Assembly (NCBI RefSeq): GCF_946885955.1
Contig: NZ_CAMPHI010000005.1
Span: 62,001-126,000, forward strand
DNA: 64,000 nucleotides
Origin: an uncultured Pseudomonas sp.
GTDB lineage: Bacteria > Pseudomonadota > Gammaproteobacteria > Pseudomonadales > Pseudomonadaceae
Reading direction: 5' to 3'
Positions 16,217-24,299 of the stretch are shown here, in pieces. The first letter of the stretch is position 1. Every line of letters starts with the position of its first letter. A program made the position numbers and the translations under genes. The notes below the pieces were generated by a model. The model had not been told where the DNA came from. It did not search any database and saw only the letters and a program-made list of their open reading frames with translations.

Positions 16217-18580
16217 ATGTCCGAGCCTGTCCATGATCGGCGGCCCTGGTGGCGCAGAACCTCACTGCGACAGAAGTTACAGTTCACCATCGTCGGCTAC
16301 GCGCTGCTGGTTTTGCTGATATGCGCGGTGTCCCTGACCTGGTTCGCCAACAGCTATTTCCATCAGAAAACCCAGCGGGATCTGGAGGTACTGGCCACGG
16401 TATTGGCCGATAACAGCCGCGCCGCCGTGACCTTCGACGATGCCGAGGCGGCGAAGAACGTCCTCGCGGCGGCAAAGGGCAACGGCCACATCAAGATGGC
16501 GCTGATCAAGAAGGATGGAAAAGTCTTCGCCGCCTATCCCGACACCGTCGGTGCCGATGCCCTGGTGAATCTGCGAGACGCCGAACGCCTGTGGTTGGAG
16601 GACGACCACTACTACGCCTCGGTGCCCATCGTCGTTGCAGATGAGGTCAAGGGACTCCTATTTCTGCAGACCGATCTGGAGGAGTGGACAGAGGTCAAAG
16701 GCAACCTTTACCGGGTGTTTTTCGGTTTGCTGGGCGGCTTGTTGCTGCTGACGGCGTTGGTCTCCTACTGGCTCAATACTCATATCACCCGGCCGCTCAG
16801 TGCCTTGTCGAGCTGGGCGACCCAGGTGTCCCGGGCCAAGGATTTCAACGCCAGGGCGGTCAAGCACAATGATGACGAAGTCGGCACCCTGGTCGACAGC
16901 CTCAACGCCATGTTGGCGGAATTATCCAAGCAGGAATCCATCCGCTCGTGGAACGAGATATTGGAAACCGAGATCCGCGAGCGCAAGGAGGTCGAGCGCG
17001 ATCTTATCGCCATGCGCAACCGCGCCGAGGCCGCGAACAAGGCCAAGAGCCAGTTCCTCGCCAATATGAGCCATGAGCTGCGCACGCCGTTGAACGCGAT
17101 CATCGGTTACAGCGAAATGCTTCAGGACGAAATGACCGACGTGGAGCTGGACCGGGTGGAGGTGGCGGGCGATGTCGACAAGATCCGTTCAGCAGGCAAG
17201 CACCTGCTCAGCCTGATCAATGACATTCTCGATTTGTCCAAGATCGAGGCCGGCAAAATGGACCTGAACATCGAGGCATTCAATGCCGATGAGCTGATTC
17301 AGGATGTGCTCGGCACCATCATGCCGTTGGCCGAGTCGCGCGGAAACCAGCTGCGCATCAACGTCGAGGGCGAACTCGGGATCGTCCAGGGCGATGTGAC
17401 CAAGATCCGCCAGATCCTGTTCAACCTGCTCAGCAACGCGGTCAAGTTCACTTATCAGGGGCAGGTGGAACTGACCTGCTGCCGCCTGCACGAAGCCGCC
17501 GGCGAACAGGTCGAATTCAGCGTGCATGACAATGGTATCGGCATCAGTCCCGAGAGCCTGGAGGGGTTGTTCAAACCCTTCAGCCAGGCTGACGCCTCGA
17601 CCACCCGCAAGTACGGCGGAACTGGATTGGGCCTGGCGATCAGCCGCTCGTACGCGAAGATGCTGGGCGGTGACATAGCGGTGCGCAGCGAGGTGGGCAA
17701 TGGCTCGACTTTCACCGTGAGATTCCCCGCGCATCTGGAAAGCACCGGGGGAATATTGCTCGAGAGCGAAAGCCCGGTGTTGAAACCTGTAGGTTCGACG
17801 GCCAGCAGCGAGCCCGGGGAGCAGACGGAGTTGTTGCTGATCGACGACGATGAGGCGGTGCACAACATCTTGCGCCATCAGCTGTCTCGCCACGGCTATC
17901 GGATAAGTTCTGCGAAGTCTGGCGAGGAGGGGTTGAAACGGGCGTTGGAGGGGCACTTCGATGTGGTGGTGCTGGATATTCTGATGCCGGAAATGGACGG
18001 TTGGCAGGTGCTGCAGAAGCTGAAGTCCGAAGCCAGGACCATGTCCATTCCCGTGGTGCTTTATACGATAGTCGCCGACAAGGAGAAGGGCTATGCGCTG
18101 GGCGCGGACGATTACCTGGTGAAGCCGATCAGCAAGAGCAAACTGCTGGATACCCTGAAGAGCTACCGCAGGGCCTCCAGCAACAAGGTGCTATTGATAG
18201 ATGATGACCTGCATACGCGCAATCTGATGGATGCCTATCTGGCCGATATGGATTATCAGCTGATCAAGGCCGAGAACGGGCGCGAAGGCCTGGATGCGTT
18301 AGCACGCGAGGAGGACACGATGATCATCCTGCTCGACCTGATCATGCCGGTAATGAACGGTTTCGAGTTTATCGATGAAGTGCGCAAGCGCCCCGAGTTC
18401 GCCAAGATTCCGATCATCGTGATCTCCGCCCACGACCTCTCGCACAAGGAGCGTAGCTTGCTGCTGCAGCACACCCGCCTGATCATCAAGAAAGGCGATT
18501 ACAGCCGACAGGAGTTGATCGATAACATCGAGACCATCCTGGATAACCAGAGGGATGCTCGCAAACGCTCGGGGGGTTAG
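16217..18580 (+). CDS. Hybrid histidine kinase, CHASE8-like sensor, HAMP, two receivers
   Basis: The 787-residue membrane protein has TM helices at about 22-44 and 166-186 around a periplasmic domain with AAVTFDDAEAAKNVL, similar to the CHASE8 domain of YfiN. Then come HAMP (187-240), a coiled coil, HisKA (MSHELRTPL, His286), an HATPase domain (VHDNGIGIS, YGGTGLGLAIS), and two receiver domains with intact Asp (VVLDILMPEMDG and ILLDLIMPVMNG) and Lys. There is no Hpt domain. It follows the YfiR-like gene with no gap; a GTG-start receiver follows 3 bases later. Confidence 0.94.
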   Translation: MSEPVHDRRPWWRRTSLRQKLQFTIVGYALLVLLICAVSLTWFANSYFHQKTQRDLEVLATVLADNSRAAVTFDDAEAAKNVLAAAKGNGHIKMALIKKDGKVFAAYPDTVGADALVNLRDAERLWLEDDHYYASVPIVVADEVKGLLFLQTDLEEWTEVKGNLYRVFFGLLGGLLLLTALVSYWLNTHITRPLSALSSWATQVSRAKDFNARAVKHNDDEVGTLVDSLNAMLAELSKQESIRSWNEILETEIRERKEVERDLIAMRNRAEAANKAKSQFLANMSHELRTPLNAIIGYSEMLQDEMTDVELDRVEVAGDVDKIRSAGKHLLSLINDILDLSKIEAGKMDLNIEAFNADELIQDVLGTIMPLAESRGNQLRINVEGELGIVQGDVTKIRQILFNLLSNAVKFTYQGQVELTCCRLHEAAGEQVEFSVHDNGIGISPESLEGLFKPFSQADASTTRKYGGTGLGLAISRSYAKMLGGDIAVRSEVGNGSTFTVRFPAHLESTGGILLESESPVLKPVGSTASSEPGEQTELLLIDDDEAVHNILRHQLSRHGYRISSAKSGEEGLKRALEGHFDVVVLDILMPEMDGWQVLQKLKSEARTMSIPVVLYTIVADKEKGYALGADDYLVKPISKSKLLDTLKSYRRASSNKVLLIDDDLHTRNLMDAYLADMDYQLIKAENGREGLDALAREEDTMIILLDLIMPVMNGFEFIDEVRKRPEFAKIPIIVISAHDLSHKERSLLLQHTRLIIKKGDYSRQELIDNIETILDNQRDARKRSGG

Positions 18581-18583
18581 ACC

Positions 18584-18964
18584 GTGGCACTGCTACTGGT
18601 GGTTGAAGACAATGAGATGAATGCCGACATGTTGTTGCGTCGGCTTAAGCGCCAGGGCTTTACAACCGCCTGGGCAGTCAACGGCGTGCACGCTCTGGAC
18701 ATGCTTGAGAGCTTGCGGCCCAACCTGATACTGATGGACCTGAGCCTGCCGGAGATGGACGGCTACCAGGCCACGCGAATCATCAAGGGCGGCCCGCTGC
18801 GGCATATCCCGGTGATCGCCCTGACCGCCCACGCCTTGCTCGAGGATCAGCAAAAGGCCTTGGCCGCGGGGTGTGACGACTATGAGACCAAACCGATAGA
18901 TTTTCCGCGTTTGCTGAGCAAGATTCACAACCACCTGGGGGAGGCCTATGACGACCCAGAGTGA
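18584..18964 (+). CDS. Stand-alone response regulator receiver (CheY/DivK-like)
   Basis: This 126-residue protein is a single receiver domain with the acidic pocket VVEDN, phosphoacceptor Asp52 (LILMDLSLPEMDG), the Thr of ALTAHA and Lys103 (ETKPID), all intact. There is no output domain. It resembles DivK-type receivers that act by protein contact. The GTG start follows a GGGGGG-rich ribosome site at the end of the kinase gene, and its end overlaps the next gene by 17 bases, so it is translated as part of the operon. Confidence 0.92.
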   Translation: MALLLVVEDNEMNADMLLRRLKRQGFTTAWAVNGVHALDMLESLRPNLILMDLSLPEMDGYQATRIIKGGPLRHIPVIALTAHALLEDQQKALAAGCDDYETKPIDFPRLLSKIHNHLGEAYDDPE

Positions 18965-20117
18965 GGGGGCGACAATTCTGGTTGTCGACGACAACCCGAT
19001 CAACCGCCAGTTGTTGGTCAGGCGCCTGAGCCGGTTGGGCTATCGCTGCAGCGAGGCGTCAAGTGGTAAGCAGGCGCTGCAGATGGTGGCCCAGCAGGCC
19101 CCTGACATCATGCTGCTGGACATGATGATGCCGGAGATGGACGGTCTGGAAGTGTTGGCGGTGCTACGCCAGAGCCATGACTCCATCAGCCTGCCGGTGT
19201 TGATGGTGACCGCGCGAAGCGAGGGTGAGGATGTGGTGTCGGCGTTTGCCGCCGGCGCCAACGACTATATCGAGAAGCCGGTCGATTTCCCGGTGCTGGT
19301 TGCGCGCTTACAGCACCACCTGGCGCACAAGCATCTGGACGATGAAGTGAAAACCAGCCGGGCACGTCTCGAAGAGCAAAATCGCAAATTGGAAGTCGGT
19401 AACCAGTACAAAGACAATTTTCTTTCCGCCATGTCCCATGAGCTGCGCACGCCGCTGAATGCCGTACTCGGTTTCTCCGAAGTGTTGCTGGACGAAATGC
19501 TCGGCCCGTTGAACGACAAGCAGAAGCAATACTGCCGCGAAATCTACAACAGCGGTTCCTACTTGCTGCTGATCATCAATGACTTGCTCGATCTTTCCAA
19601 AATCGAAGCCGGCAAGTTGGAGTTGGAGTTGCAATACAGCGAAGTACGGCCCCTGATCGATGGCGTTCTGCGGCTGATGGAAGAAAAGGCGCAACGCCGT
19701 GGCGTCACCCTGGTTTGCCAGTTCGACGAACGACTGGATCGAGTGGAATGGGACCCGCTGCGGGTCAAACAGATGCTGATCAATCTGCTCGGTAACGCCC
19801 TCAAATTCACCGAATCCGGTAAGCGTGTGACCCTTAGCGCCGGCCTGGCTGACAATGATGAAGTGATGTTGAGTGTGGCGGATGAGGGCTGCGGTATCTG
19901 CGCCGAGGACCTGGCGCGCATTTTTCAGCCGTTCGAGCAGGCCGCTTCGCCGATGAGGAAGACCCATGTCGAAGGCACCGGCCTCGGTTTGGCCCTGGTC
20001 AGCCGTCTCGCTGCCCTGCACGGTGGGCGGGTGGCGGTGGAGAGCGAGGTTGCTGTCGGCAGCCGTTTTACCCTGTACCTGCCCCGTAATCGCGATAAGA
20101 GCCAGGTCGAGGCATAA
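18948..20117 (+). CDS. Soluble receiver-histidine kinase (REC-HisKA-HATPase)
   Basis: The 389-residue cytoplasmic protein has an N-terminal receiver (about 8-125; Asp58 in IMLLDMMMPEMDG, Lys110), a coiled coil (133-155), HisKA with His164 (MSHELRTPL) and an HATPase domain (LINLLGNALKF, VADEGCGI, HVEGTGLGLALVS). It has no membrane segment, so its input must come through the receiver, probably from the upstream hybrid kinase. A GGGGGAGG site precedes the ATG, which lies inside the preceding gene. Confidence 0.93.
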   Translation: MTTQSEGATILVVDDNPINRQLLVRRLSRLGYRCSEASSGKQALQMVAQQAPDIMLLDMMMPEMDGLEVLAVLRQSHDSISLPVLMVTARSEGEDVVSAFAAGANDYIEKPVDFPVLVARLQHHLAHKHLDDEVKTSRARLEEQNRKLEVGNQYKDNFLSAMSHELRTPLNAVLGFSEVLLDEMLGPLNDKQKQYCREIYNSGSYLLLIINDLLDLSKIEAGKLELELQYSEVRPLIDGVLRLMEEKAQRRGVTLVCQFDERLDRVEWDPLRVKQMLINLLGNALKFTESGKRVTLSAGLADNDEVMLSVADEGCGICAEDLARIFQPFEQAASPMRKTHVEGTGLGLALVSRLAALHGGRVAVESEVAVGSRFTLYLPRNRDKSQVEA

Positions 20118-20120
20118 CCT

Positions 20121-20501
20121 ATGGCTGCGGACAAAGTCCCTATCCTCGTTATCGAGGACGACACCGCTACCCAGACGTTGGTCCAGGACGTGTTGCTATG
20201 TAGCGGTTATGCCTGCACCACCGTGGCCAGCGCCGAAGAAGGCATGCGCCTGCTCGAAACGTTCACCCCGGCGCTTATCCTGCTGGATATCAACCTGCCG
20301 GGAATGGACGGCGTGACCACCGCACGGCAACTCAAAGGCTCGCCGCAAACGCGCTCGATCAAGCTGATCGGCATGTCGGCACATGCCTTGGTTAGTGAGC
20401 TATCGCAAATTGAAACCGCCGATTTCGACGATTTCATCACCAAGCCGTTCAGCTACAAGGTATTGCTGCAGCTGATCGAGTCGCAACTTGCCAAACCGTG
20501 A
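20121..20501 (+). CDS. Stand-alone response regulator receiver
   Basis: The 126-residue single receiver has VIEDD, phosphoacceptor Asp56 (LILLDINLPGMDG), Ser in place of Thr (GMSAHA) and Lys108 (ITKPFS). No output domain is attached. It is the last plus-strand gene of the signalling island, 3 bases after the receiver-kinase stop, and converges with another receiver gene on the minus strand. Confidence 0.92.
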   Translation: MAADKVPILVIEDDTATQTLVQDVLLCSGYACTTVASAEEGMRLLETFTPALILLDINLPGMDGVTTARQLKGSPQTRSIKLIGMSAHALVSELSQIETADFDDFITKPFSYKVLLQLIESQLAKP

Positions 20502-20533
20502 TCGGCTCAGGGTGTTTTTTGACGCCAGGCAGG

Positions 20534-20911
20534 CTAGCGGTCACGGAACCGGCTCGCCACTGCGTCGATTTCGGCGAGAAATGTCTTGTAGCTGATTGGC
20601 TTGCCCAGGCATCCATCGAACCCTGCCTCGCGTAGGGTTTTACCTTCCCCCGCACTGATCGAGGCGGTAAGGGCAATGACTGGAATGGCGCAGGTGTTCG
20701 GGTCGGCCTTGAGGATTTGCGTCGCCGCGGTGCCGTCCATGTCGGGTAAATGGATATCCATGAGGATGACATCCGGATGCTCGCGTCGGGCTATTGCGAT
20801 GCCTTCAGATGCGGTCGGTGCCTCGAGGGCCCTGTGGCCCGCGAATGTCAGGATTTCGACCGCCAGCAGCATGTTGGTGGGAGAGTCTTCGACTACCAGG
20901 ATTCGCCACAT
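20534..20911 (-). CDS. Stand-alone response regulator receiver, opposite strand
   Basis: The 125-residue receiver has VVEDS, Asp52 (ILMDIHLPDMDG), ALTAS and Lys104 (LGKPISY). It closely resembles the CheY-like receivers of hybrid kinases but lacks any output domain. A GGAGA site lies before the ATG. It is convergent with the plus-strand operon, 32 bases apart, with no clear terminator between them. It may belong to the same phosphorelay though transcribed separately. Confidence 0.9.
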   Translation of the reverse strand: MWRILVVEDSPTNMLLAVEILTFAGHRALEAPTASEGIAIARREHPDVILMDIHLPDMDGTAATQILKADPNTCAIPVIALTASISAGEGKTLREAGFDGCLGKPISYKTFLAEIDAVASRFRDR

Positions 20912-20947
20912 GCAGTTCTCCAGATGTTCGAGGCCTGTCCCCTACAG

Positions 20948-21847
20948 CTAAGCTGGCGCAACGGGAACGTCAACTCCCTTCTGTTTACCCTTGGGCTTGA
21001 TGGTCGCTGCCGCGCCAGCCGAGGCGAGAATGATCGCGCTGATCGCCAGCCATTGGCTCAGGGTCAGGCGTTCGTTCAGGAACAGCAGGCCGGAAAGCGC
21101 GGCGATAGCCGGCTCCATGCTCATCAGGATGCTGAACGTCCGTGCGGGCAAGCGGGTCAGGGCGATCATTTCCAGGCTGTAGGGCAGGGCCGAGGAGAGC
21201 ACTGCCACGCCCAGAGCGATCGGCAGGAAATTCACCGAGAACATGCCGCTTCCCGCATGCCACAGGCCGATAGGGAAAACCAGCATGGCCGCGACTATGG
21301 TACCCAGTGCCACGGTCTGGCGGCCGTGTTCGGCACCGGCTTTCTGACCGAAGACGATATACAGCGCCCAGCACAGGCCGGCGCCCAATGCCAGTGCCAT
21401 CCCCATGGGGTCGAGCTGCACATCGGCCTGAGCGTTGGGCAGTAGCAGCCAAAGTCCGAAGGCTGCCAGGACGATCCAGGCGAAATCCAGCAGGCGTCTT
21501 GAGGACAGCAGGGCGAGGCCTAGCGGGCCGGTGAATTCGAGAGCGACGGCGATGCCCAGAGGAATGGTCTGCAGCGAGAGGTAGAACAGCAGGTTCATGC
21601 CACCCAGGGCGAGGCCGTATGCCACCAGCGAGCGACAGCTGGCCAAGCTCAGGCGCGCCCGCCAGGGGCGCATCAGCAGGCTCAGGATCAGCGCTCCCAA
21701 ACCCAGCCGCAGAGCCGTTGTGCCCGTCGCGCCTACCAGCGGGAACAAGCCCTTGGCCAATGACGCACCGCTCTGGATCGAGATCATTGCGACCAGCAGC
21801 AAGATGATCGGCAAAACTACCAGGGAAAAGTGTGAGGAACGTTGCAT
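20948..21847 (-). CDS. rhtA: Threonine/homoserine exporter RhtA (EamA/DMT family)
   Basis: The 299-residue inner-membrane protein has ten hydrophobic segments in two EamA repeats. Family features include ISIQSGASLAKGLFP near the start, TALRLGLGALIL, VALEFTGPLGLALLSSRR and ILMSMEPAIAALSGLLFLNE in the last repeat. RhtA exports threonine, homoserine and some analogues. An AGGAA site precedes the ATG. It is downstream of ppnP on the same strand, but a strong terminator separates them. Confidence 0.88.
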   Translation of the reverse strand: MQRSSHFSLVVLPIILLLVAMISIQSGASLAKGLFPLVGATGTTALRLGLGALILSLLMRPWRARLSLASCRSLVAYGLALGGMNLLFYLSLQTIPLGIAVALEFTGPLGLALLSSRRLLDFAWIVLAAFGLWLLLPNAQADVQLDPMGMALALGAGLCWALYIVFGQKAGAEHGRQTVALGTIVAAMLVFPIGLWHAGSGMFSVNFLPIALGVAVLSSALPYSLEMIALTRLPARTFSILMSMEPAIAALSGLLFLNERLTLSQWLAISAIILASAGAAATIKPKGKQKGVDVPVAPA

Positions 21848-21910
21848 GGGGCTATTCCTGGCGGTTGATCGAGCAGCCTGCGCGCCGCTTGCTGTTTCGC
21901 ACCGCTAAAT

Positions 21911-21946
21911 AAAAAAACCGGCCAGCTCGGCATGAGCTGGCCGGTT
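21911..21946 (-). terminator. Rho-independent terminator of ppnP
   Basis: Arms AACCGGCCAGCTC (21916-21928) and GAGCTGGCCGGTT (21934-21946) form a 13-base-pair stem with a 5-base loop. On the minus strand the stem is followed by a run of seven T (complement of A at 21911-21917). It lies 17 bases past the ppnP stop. Confidence 0.92.
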
Positions 21947-21962
21947 CTGTTGTTGCGCTAGC

Positions 21963-22244
21963 TTAGCGGTATTCGCACAGGTAGGCGGTGTCCACGGCGA
22001 CCTTGAGCTGGAATTTGCTATTGCCCGGCACGGTGAACTGGCTGCCGCTGGCAAAGGTTTCCCAGCTGTCGCTGCCCGGTAATTTGACGGTCAGCGCACC
22101 TGCAACGACGTGCATCACTTCCAGCTGGCTGGTGCCGAACTCGTATTCGCCGGGTGCCATCACGCCAACGGTGGCAGGGCCTTCGGCCATGGCGAAGGCG
22201 ATGGAGGTGACGGTTCCGTCGAAGTATTCATTGACCTTGAACAT
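21963..22244 (-). CDS. ppnP: Pyrimidine/purine nucleoside phosphorylase PpnP
   Basis: The 93-residue protein matches the single-domain cupin PpnP (formerly DUF1255/YaiE): [37 protein letters not shown] and [13 protein letters not shown]. PpnP splits several nucleosides with phosphate to give base and ribose 1-phosphate. The length is exactly typical. A TGAGGAA site precedes the ATG and a strong terminator follows. Confidence 0.95.
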   Translation of the reverse strand: MFKVNEYFDGTVTSIAFAMAEGPATVGVMAPGEYEFGTSQLEVMHVVAGALTVKLPGSDSWETFASGSQFTVPGNSKFQLKVAVDTAYLCEYR

Positions 22245-22385
22245 CTGTAATTCCTCAAAGGGCTGAAAGTTTGCCGGGAGCCATTTTTGACGTCGTGCAG
22301 TGACCGCCCGTCAGGCGGCCGTCATGGATGGCAAGTCATAAAACGGGCGCCAGTATGCCGAAGGCTTTTGAAGGCGTCATCCGCT

Positions 22386-22928
22386 TTACATGGGAAGTAC
22401 CAGAGGTAGCAGGCGAGCGGTGTTGCGTGCATCGGTCAGGGCCCGGTGCTGCTCGCCGTTGAAGTGCATGCCGGCCAGTTGCAGCGCGGCATTCAGGCCG
22501 ATCGAGCGCGGCAGGTGACGCGCTTCGGCAAAGCGGCGCTTGAGGTTAAGGTGGGGAATTTGGCTCAAGCAGCTGCTCAGTTGATGTTGTTGCCAGTCTT
22601 GCTCGAATTGCCTGCGGTCGTACTCGCCCCAGCTGGCCCAGCCGACCAGGCGCGGTTGGTGGGACTGCAGCCAGCGTTCGAATTGCGACCAGACCTGTAC
22701 CAGCGGCGCTGCGCTATCGACATTGGTCTGGTCGATATGGGTGAGTTGTCGGCAGAAGTTAGTCAGTAATGGCCTGCGCAGCGGTTTTACAAAACGCTGG
22801 AAATGGTCCACCTCATGGCCGTCGGCGCGCACCAGGCTAGCGCCAATTTCGATGATTTCCATGTCCTGTAAAGGCCAGCCGCCTTCGTCTGTGGTCGCTT
22901 CCAAATCGATGACTAACCAGTGTCCCAT
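22386..22928 (-). CDS. DEDDh 3'-5' exonuclease
   Basis: The 180-residue protein is a single RNase T/DnaQ-fold exonuclease. Exo I is VIDLEATTDEGG (Asp8, Glu10), the middle acidic residue is probably in WASWGEYDRRQFEQD, and Exo III is HRALTDARNT (His and Asp). It is closer to the ERI-1/KapD group than to DnaQ or RNase T. It removes nucleotides from single-stranded ends; whether from DNA or RNA cannot be told. A GGAGGG site lies just before the ATG. Confidence 0.9.
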   Translation of the reverse strand: MGHWLVIDLEATTDEGGWPLQDMEIIEIGASLVRADGHEVDHFQRFVKPLRRPLLTNFCRQLTHIDQTNVDSAAPLVQVWSQFERWLQSHQPRLVGWASWGEYDRRQFEQDWQQHQLSSCLSQIPHLNLKRRFAEARHLPRSIGLNAALQLAGMHFNGEQHRALTDARNTARLLPLVLPM

Positions 22929-23248
22929 AGGCCCTCCGTTGCGCGATCAGCAGTATGCAAGCCCGCTTCGGGCGAGGTAAAGCCCCATGTGAAGTCGCTC
23001 GCCGGCAGGCTGCGTTTTCGGCTCAGGCATCGATACGTTTGGGGCTACTTGTGGGGGGTTCCGAGGGGCTGTGCAGCGTGCTCTGCAAAACCCTGTGTTC
23101 GACGGGCGGTGCCGGCAGTCGGCAGCGTCCGCCCGGCGCCTCCCTCAGGCTGCCAATCCCTGTCGATGCCGGGTAATATCGCCGCCCGATGAGGTCGCTG
23201 AACGGCGATCTGCTGCTTTTGATTGTCAATTGTTGAGGTGTTCAGCGC
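22929..23248. other. 320-base spacer without a recognisable gene
   Basis: The region between the divergent exonuclease and cysteine-cluster genes contains only short frames lacking ribosome binding sites and family features. No strong hairpin, terminator or repeat is seen. It must hold the two divergent promoters, but I could not identify convincing -35/-10 pairs. Confidence 0.5.
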
Positions 23249-23509
23249 ATGGACTGTCGTGCTGGCTGTGGCGCTTGCTGCATTGCGCCATCGATCAGTT
23301 CGCCGATTCCCGGTATGCCTCTGGGCAAAGCGGCCGGCGAACGTTGTGTGCAGCTTTCCGCGGATAACTACTGTGGGCTGTTCGGCAAGCCCGAGCGGCC
23401 GGCGGTATGCTCGGCGTTTCGCGCCGACGCAGAGGTCTGTGGGACCAGCCGTGAGGAGGCGCTTCGCCTGCTTGGCTGGCTGGAGCAGAGCACCTCGCGT
23501 GTGGGCTAG
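23249..23509 (+). CDS. YkgJ-family cysteine cluster protein
   Basis: The 86-residue protein begins MDCRAGCGACCIAPSISS and has further Cys in GERCVQLSADNYCGLF, PAVCSAFRADAEVCG, the CxxxCxxCC layout of the YkgJ/UPF0153 family thought to bind zinc or an iron-sulfur cluster. Function is unknown. A TTGAGG-type site lies upstream. The stop codon TAG (23507-23509) lies within the left arm of a perfect palindrome. Confidence 0.88.
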   Translation: MDCRAGCGACCIAPSISSPIPGMPLGKAAGERCVQLSADNYCGLFGKPERPAVCSAFRADAEVCGTSREEALRLLGWLEQSTSRVG

Positions 23510-23560
23510 GGTCTGTTGCCGTTTCAGCGCAAGCCGCGTTGAAACGGCAACAGACCCTAG
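23506..23560. repeat. Perfect 21-base inverted repeat with 13-base loop
   Basis: The arm at 23506-23526 (contains GGGTCTGTTGCCGTTTCA) and the arm at 23540-23560 (contains TGAAACGGCAACAGACCC) are exact complements. The left arm includes the stop codon of the cysteine-cluster gene, and the structure ends 35 bases before the START-domain gene. There is no T run after it, so it is a weak terminator candidate and more likely a dispersed palindromic repeat or transcript stabiliser. Confidence 0.9.
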
Positions 23561-23595
23561 GGCTGTCTGCTGGGAATAATCGCAATGGAGAGCGA

Positions 23596-24207
23596 ATGAT
23601 GAATCTATCCCCGCGCATTCTTTTGCCCGGGCTGTTGCTGTTGCTCGCCGGTGGCTGGGCTCATGGCGAGACCTGGCGTCTGGTCAAGGACCAGGACGGT
23701 ATTCAGGTGTATCTGCATAAGGTGGCTGGTTCCGACTACGAGGCCTACCGCGGCGTAGTCACTCTCGACAGTGACATATCGACGGTACTGAGCCTGCAGG
23801 ATGATGTGCGCGCCTCCTGTGAATGGATCTACCGTTGCCGCGAGCAGAAGTTTATCGCCCACGATCAGACCTACGCCTGGATCTACAGTCGCTTCGATGC
23901 GCCCTGGCCGGTTGCCCCGCGCGACTCGGTGGTGCGTGTGGCGACCAAACGGGCCGCCGACGGCAGCGTCGTCCGTCTGCTGCACGGGGCCGCTGATCGT
24001 GTGCCGAAGCAGGACGGTTTCATTCGGGTCAGCAAGCTCGAAGGTTTCTGGCGCTTTACCCCGAAAGAGCCAGGGCGGGTCGAGGTGACCTATCAGGTGC
24101 ACACCGAGCCGGGCGGTAGTGTGCCGTCCTGGTTGGCCAATAGCTTTGTGGTGGATGCGCCCTACGAAACCTTGAGTGCGCTGCGCGACCGTGCGCAACA
24201 GCCTTAG
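23596..24207 (+). CDS. START-domain protein, secreted
   Basis: The 203-residue protein has a signal peptide (MMNLSPRILLPGLLLLLAGGWAHG, cleavage near residue 24). The START lipid-binding fold follows: WRLVKDQDGIQVYLHKVAGS, ASCEWIYRCREQKFI, APWPVAPRDSVVRVA and a C-terminal helix FVVDAPYETLSALRDR. A periplasmic lipid-binding role is inferred. Two adjacent ATGs (23596, 23599) share a GGAGAG site. It corresponds to the gene preceding gltA in P. aeruginosa and ends at a bidirectional terminator. Confidence 0.88.
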   Translation: MMNLSPRILLPGLLLLLAGGWAHGETWRLVKDQDGIQVYLHKVAGSDYEAYRGVVTLDSDISTVLSLQDDVRASCEWIYRCREQKFIAHDQTYAWIYSRFDAPWPVAPRDSVVRVATKRAADGSVVRLLHGAADRVPKQDGFIRVSKLEGFWRFTPKEPGRVEVTYQVHTEPGGSVPSWLANSFVVDAPYETLSALRDRAQQP

Positions 24208-24250
24208 TCGGACGTTCTGCGTTTCAACAATCGGTTAGAGAGGGAATACA

Positions 24251-24279
24251 AAAAAGGCTGCCCGAAGGCAGCCTTTTTT
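24251..24279. terminator. Bidirectional Rho-independent terminator
   Basis: AAAAAGGCTGCC (24251-24262), loop CGAA, GGCAGCCTTTTTT (24267-24279). The stem has T runs on both strands, so it can end both the START-domain gene and the convergent gltA. Confidence 0.95.
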
Positions 24280-24299
24280 GCTATGACGCAGTTTGACGC

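Noticed and set aside
20501..20534. Terminator between the convergent receiver genes
   Set aside because: There is a short T run (GTTTTTTG) but no stem preceding it.
13784..20911. Signalling island as a genomic island or phage insertion
   Set aside because: No integrase, transposase, tRNA or flanking direct repeat is visible and codon use looks like the neighbours.
22920..23192. 90-codon frame in the spacer before the cysteine-cluster gene
   Set aside because: No convincing ribosome site, Arg/Cys-rich composition and no recognisable features; the neighbouring start overlaps the exonuclease ATG region.
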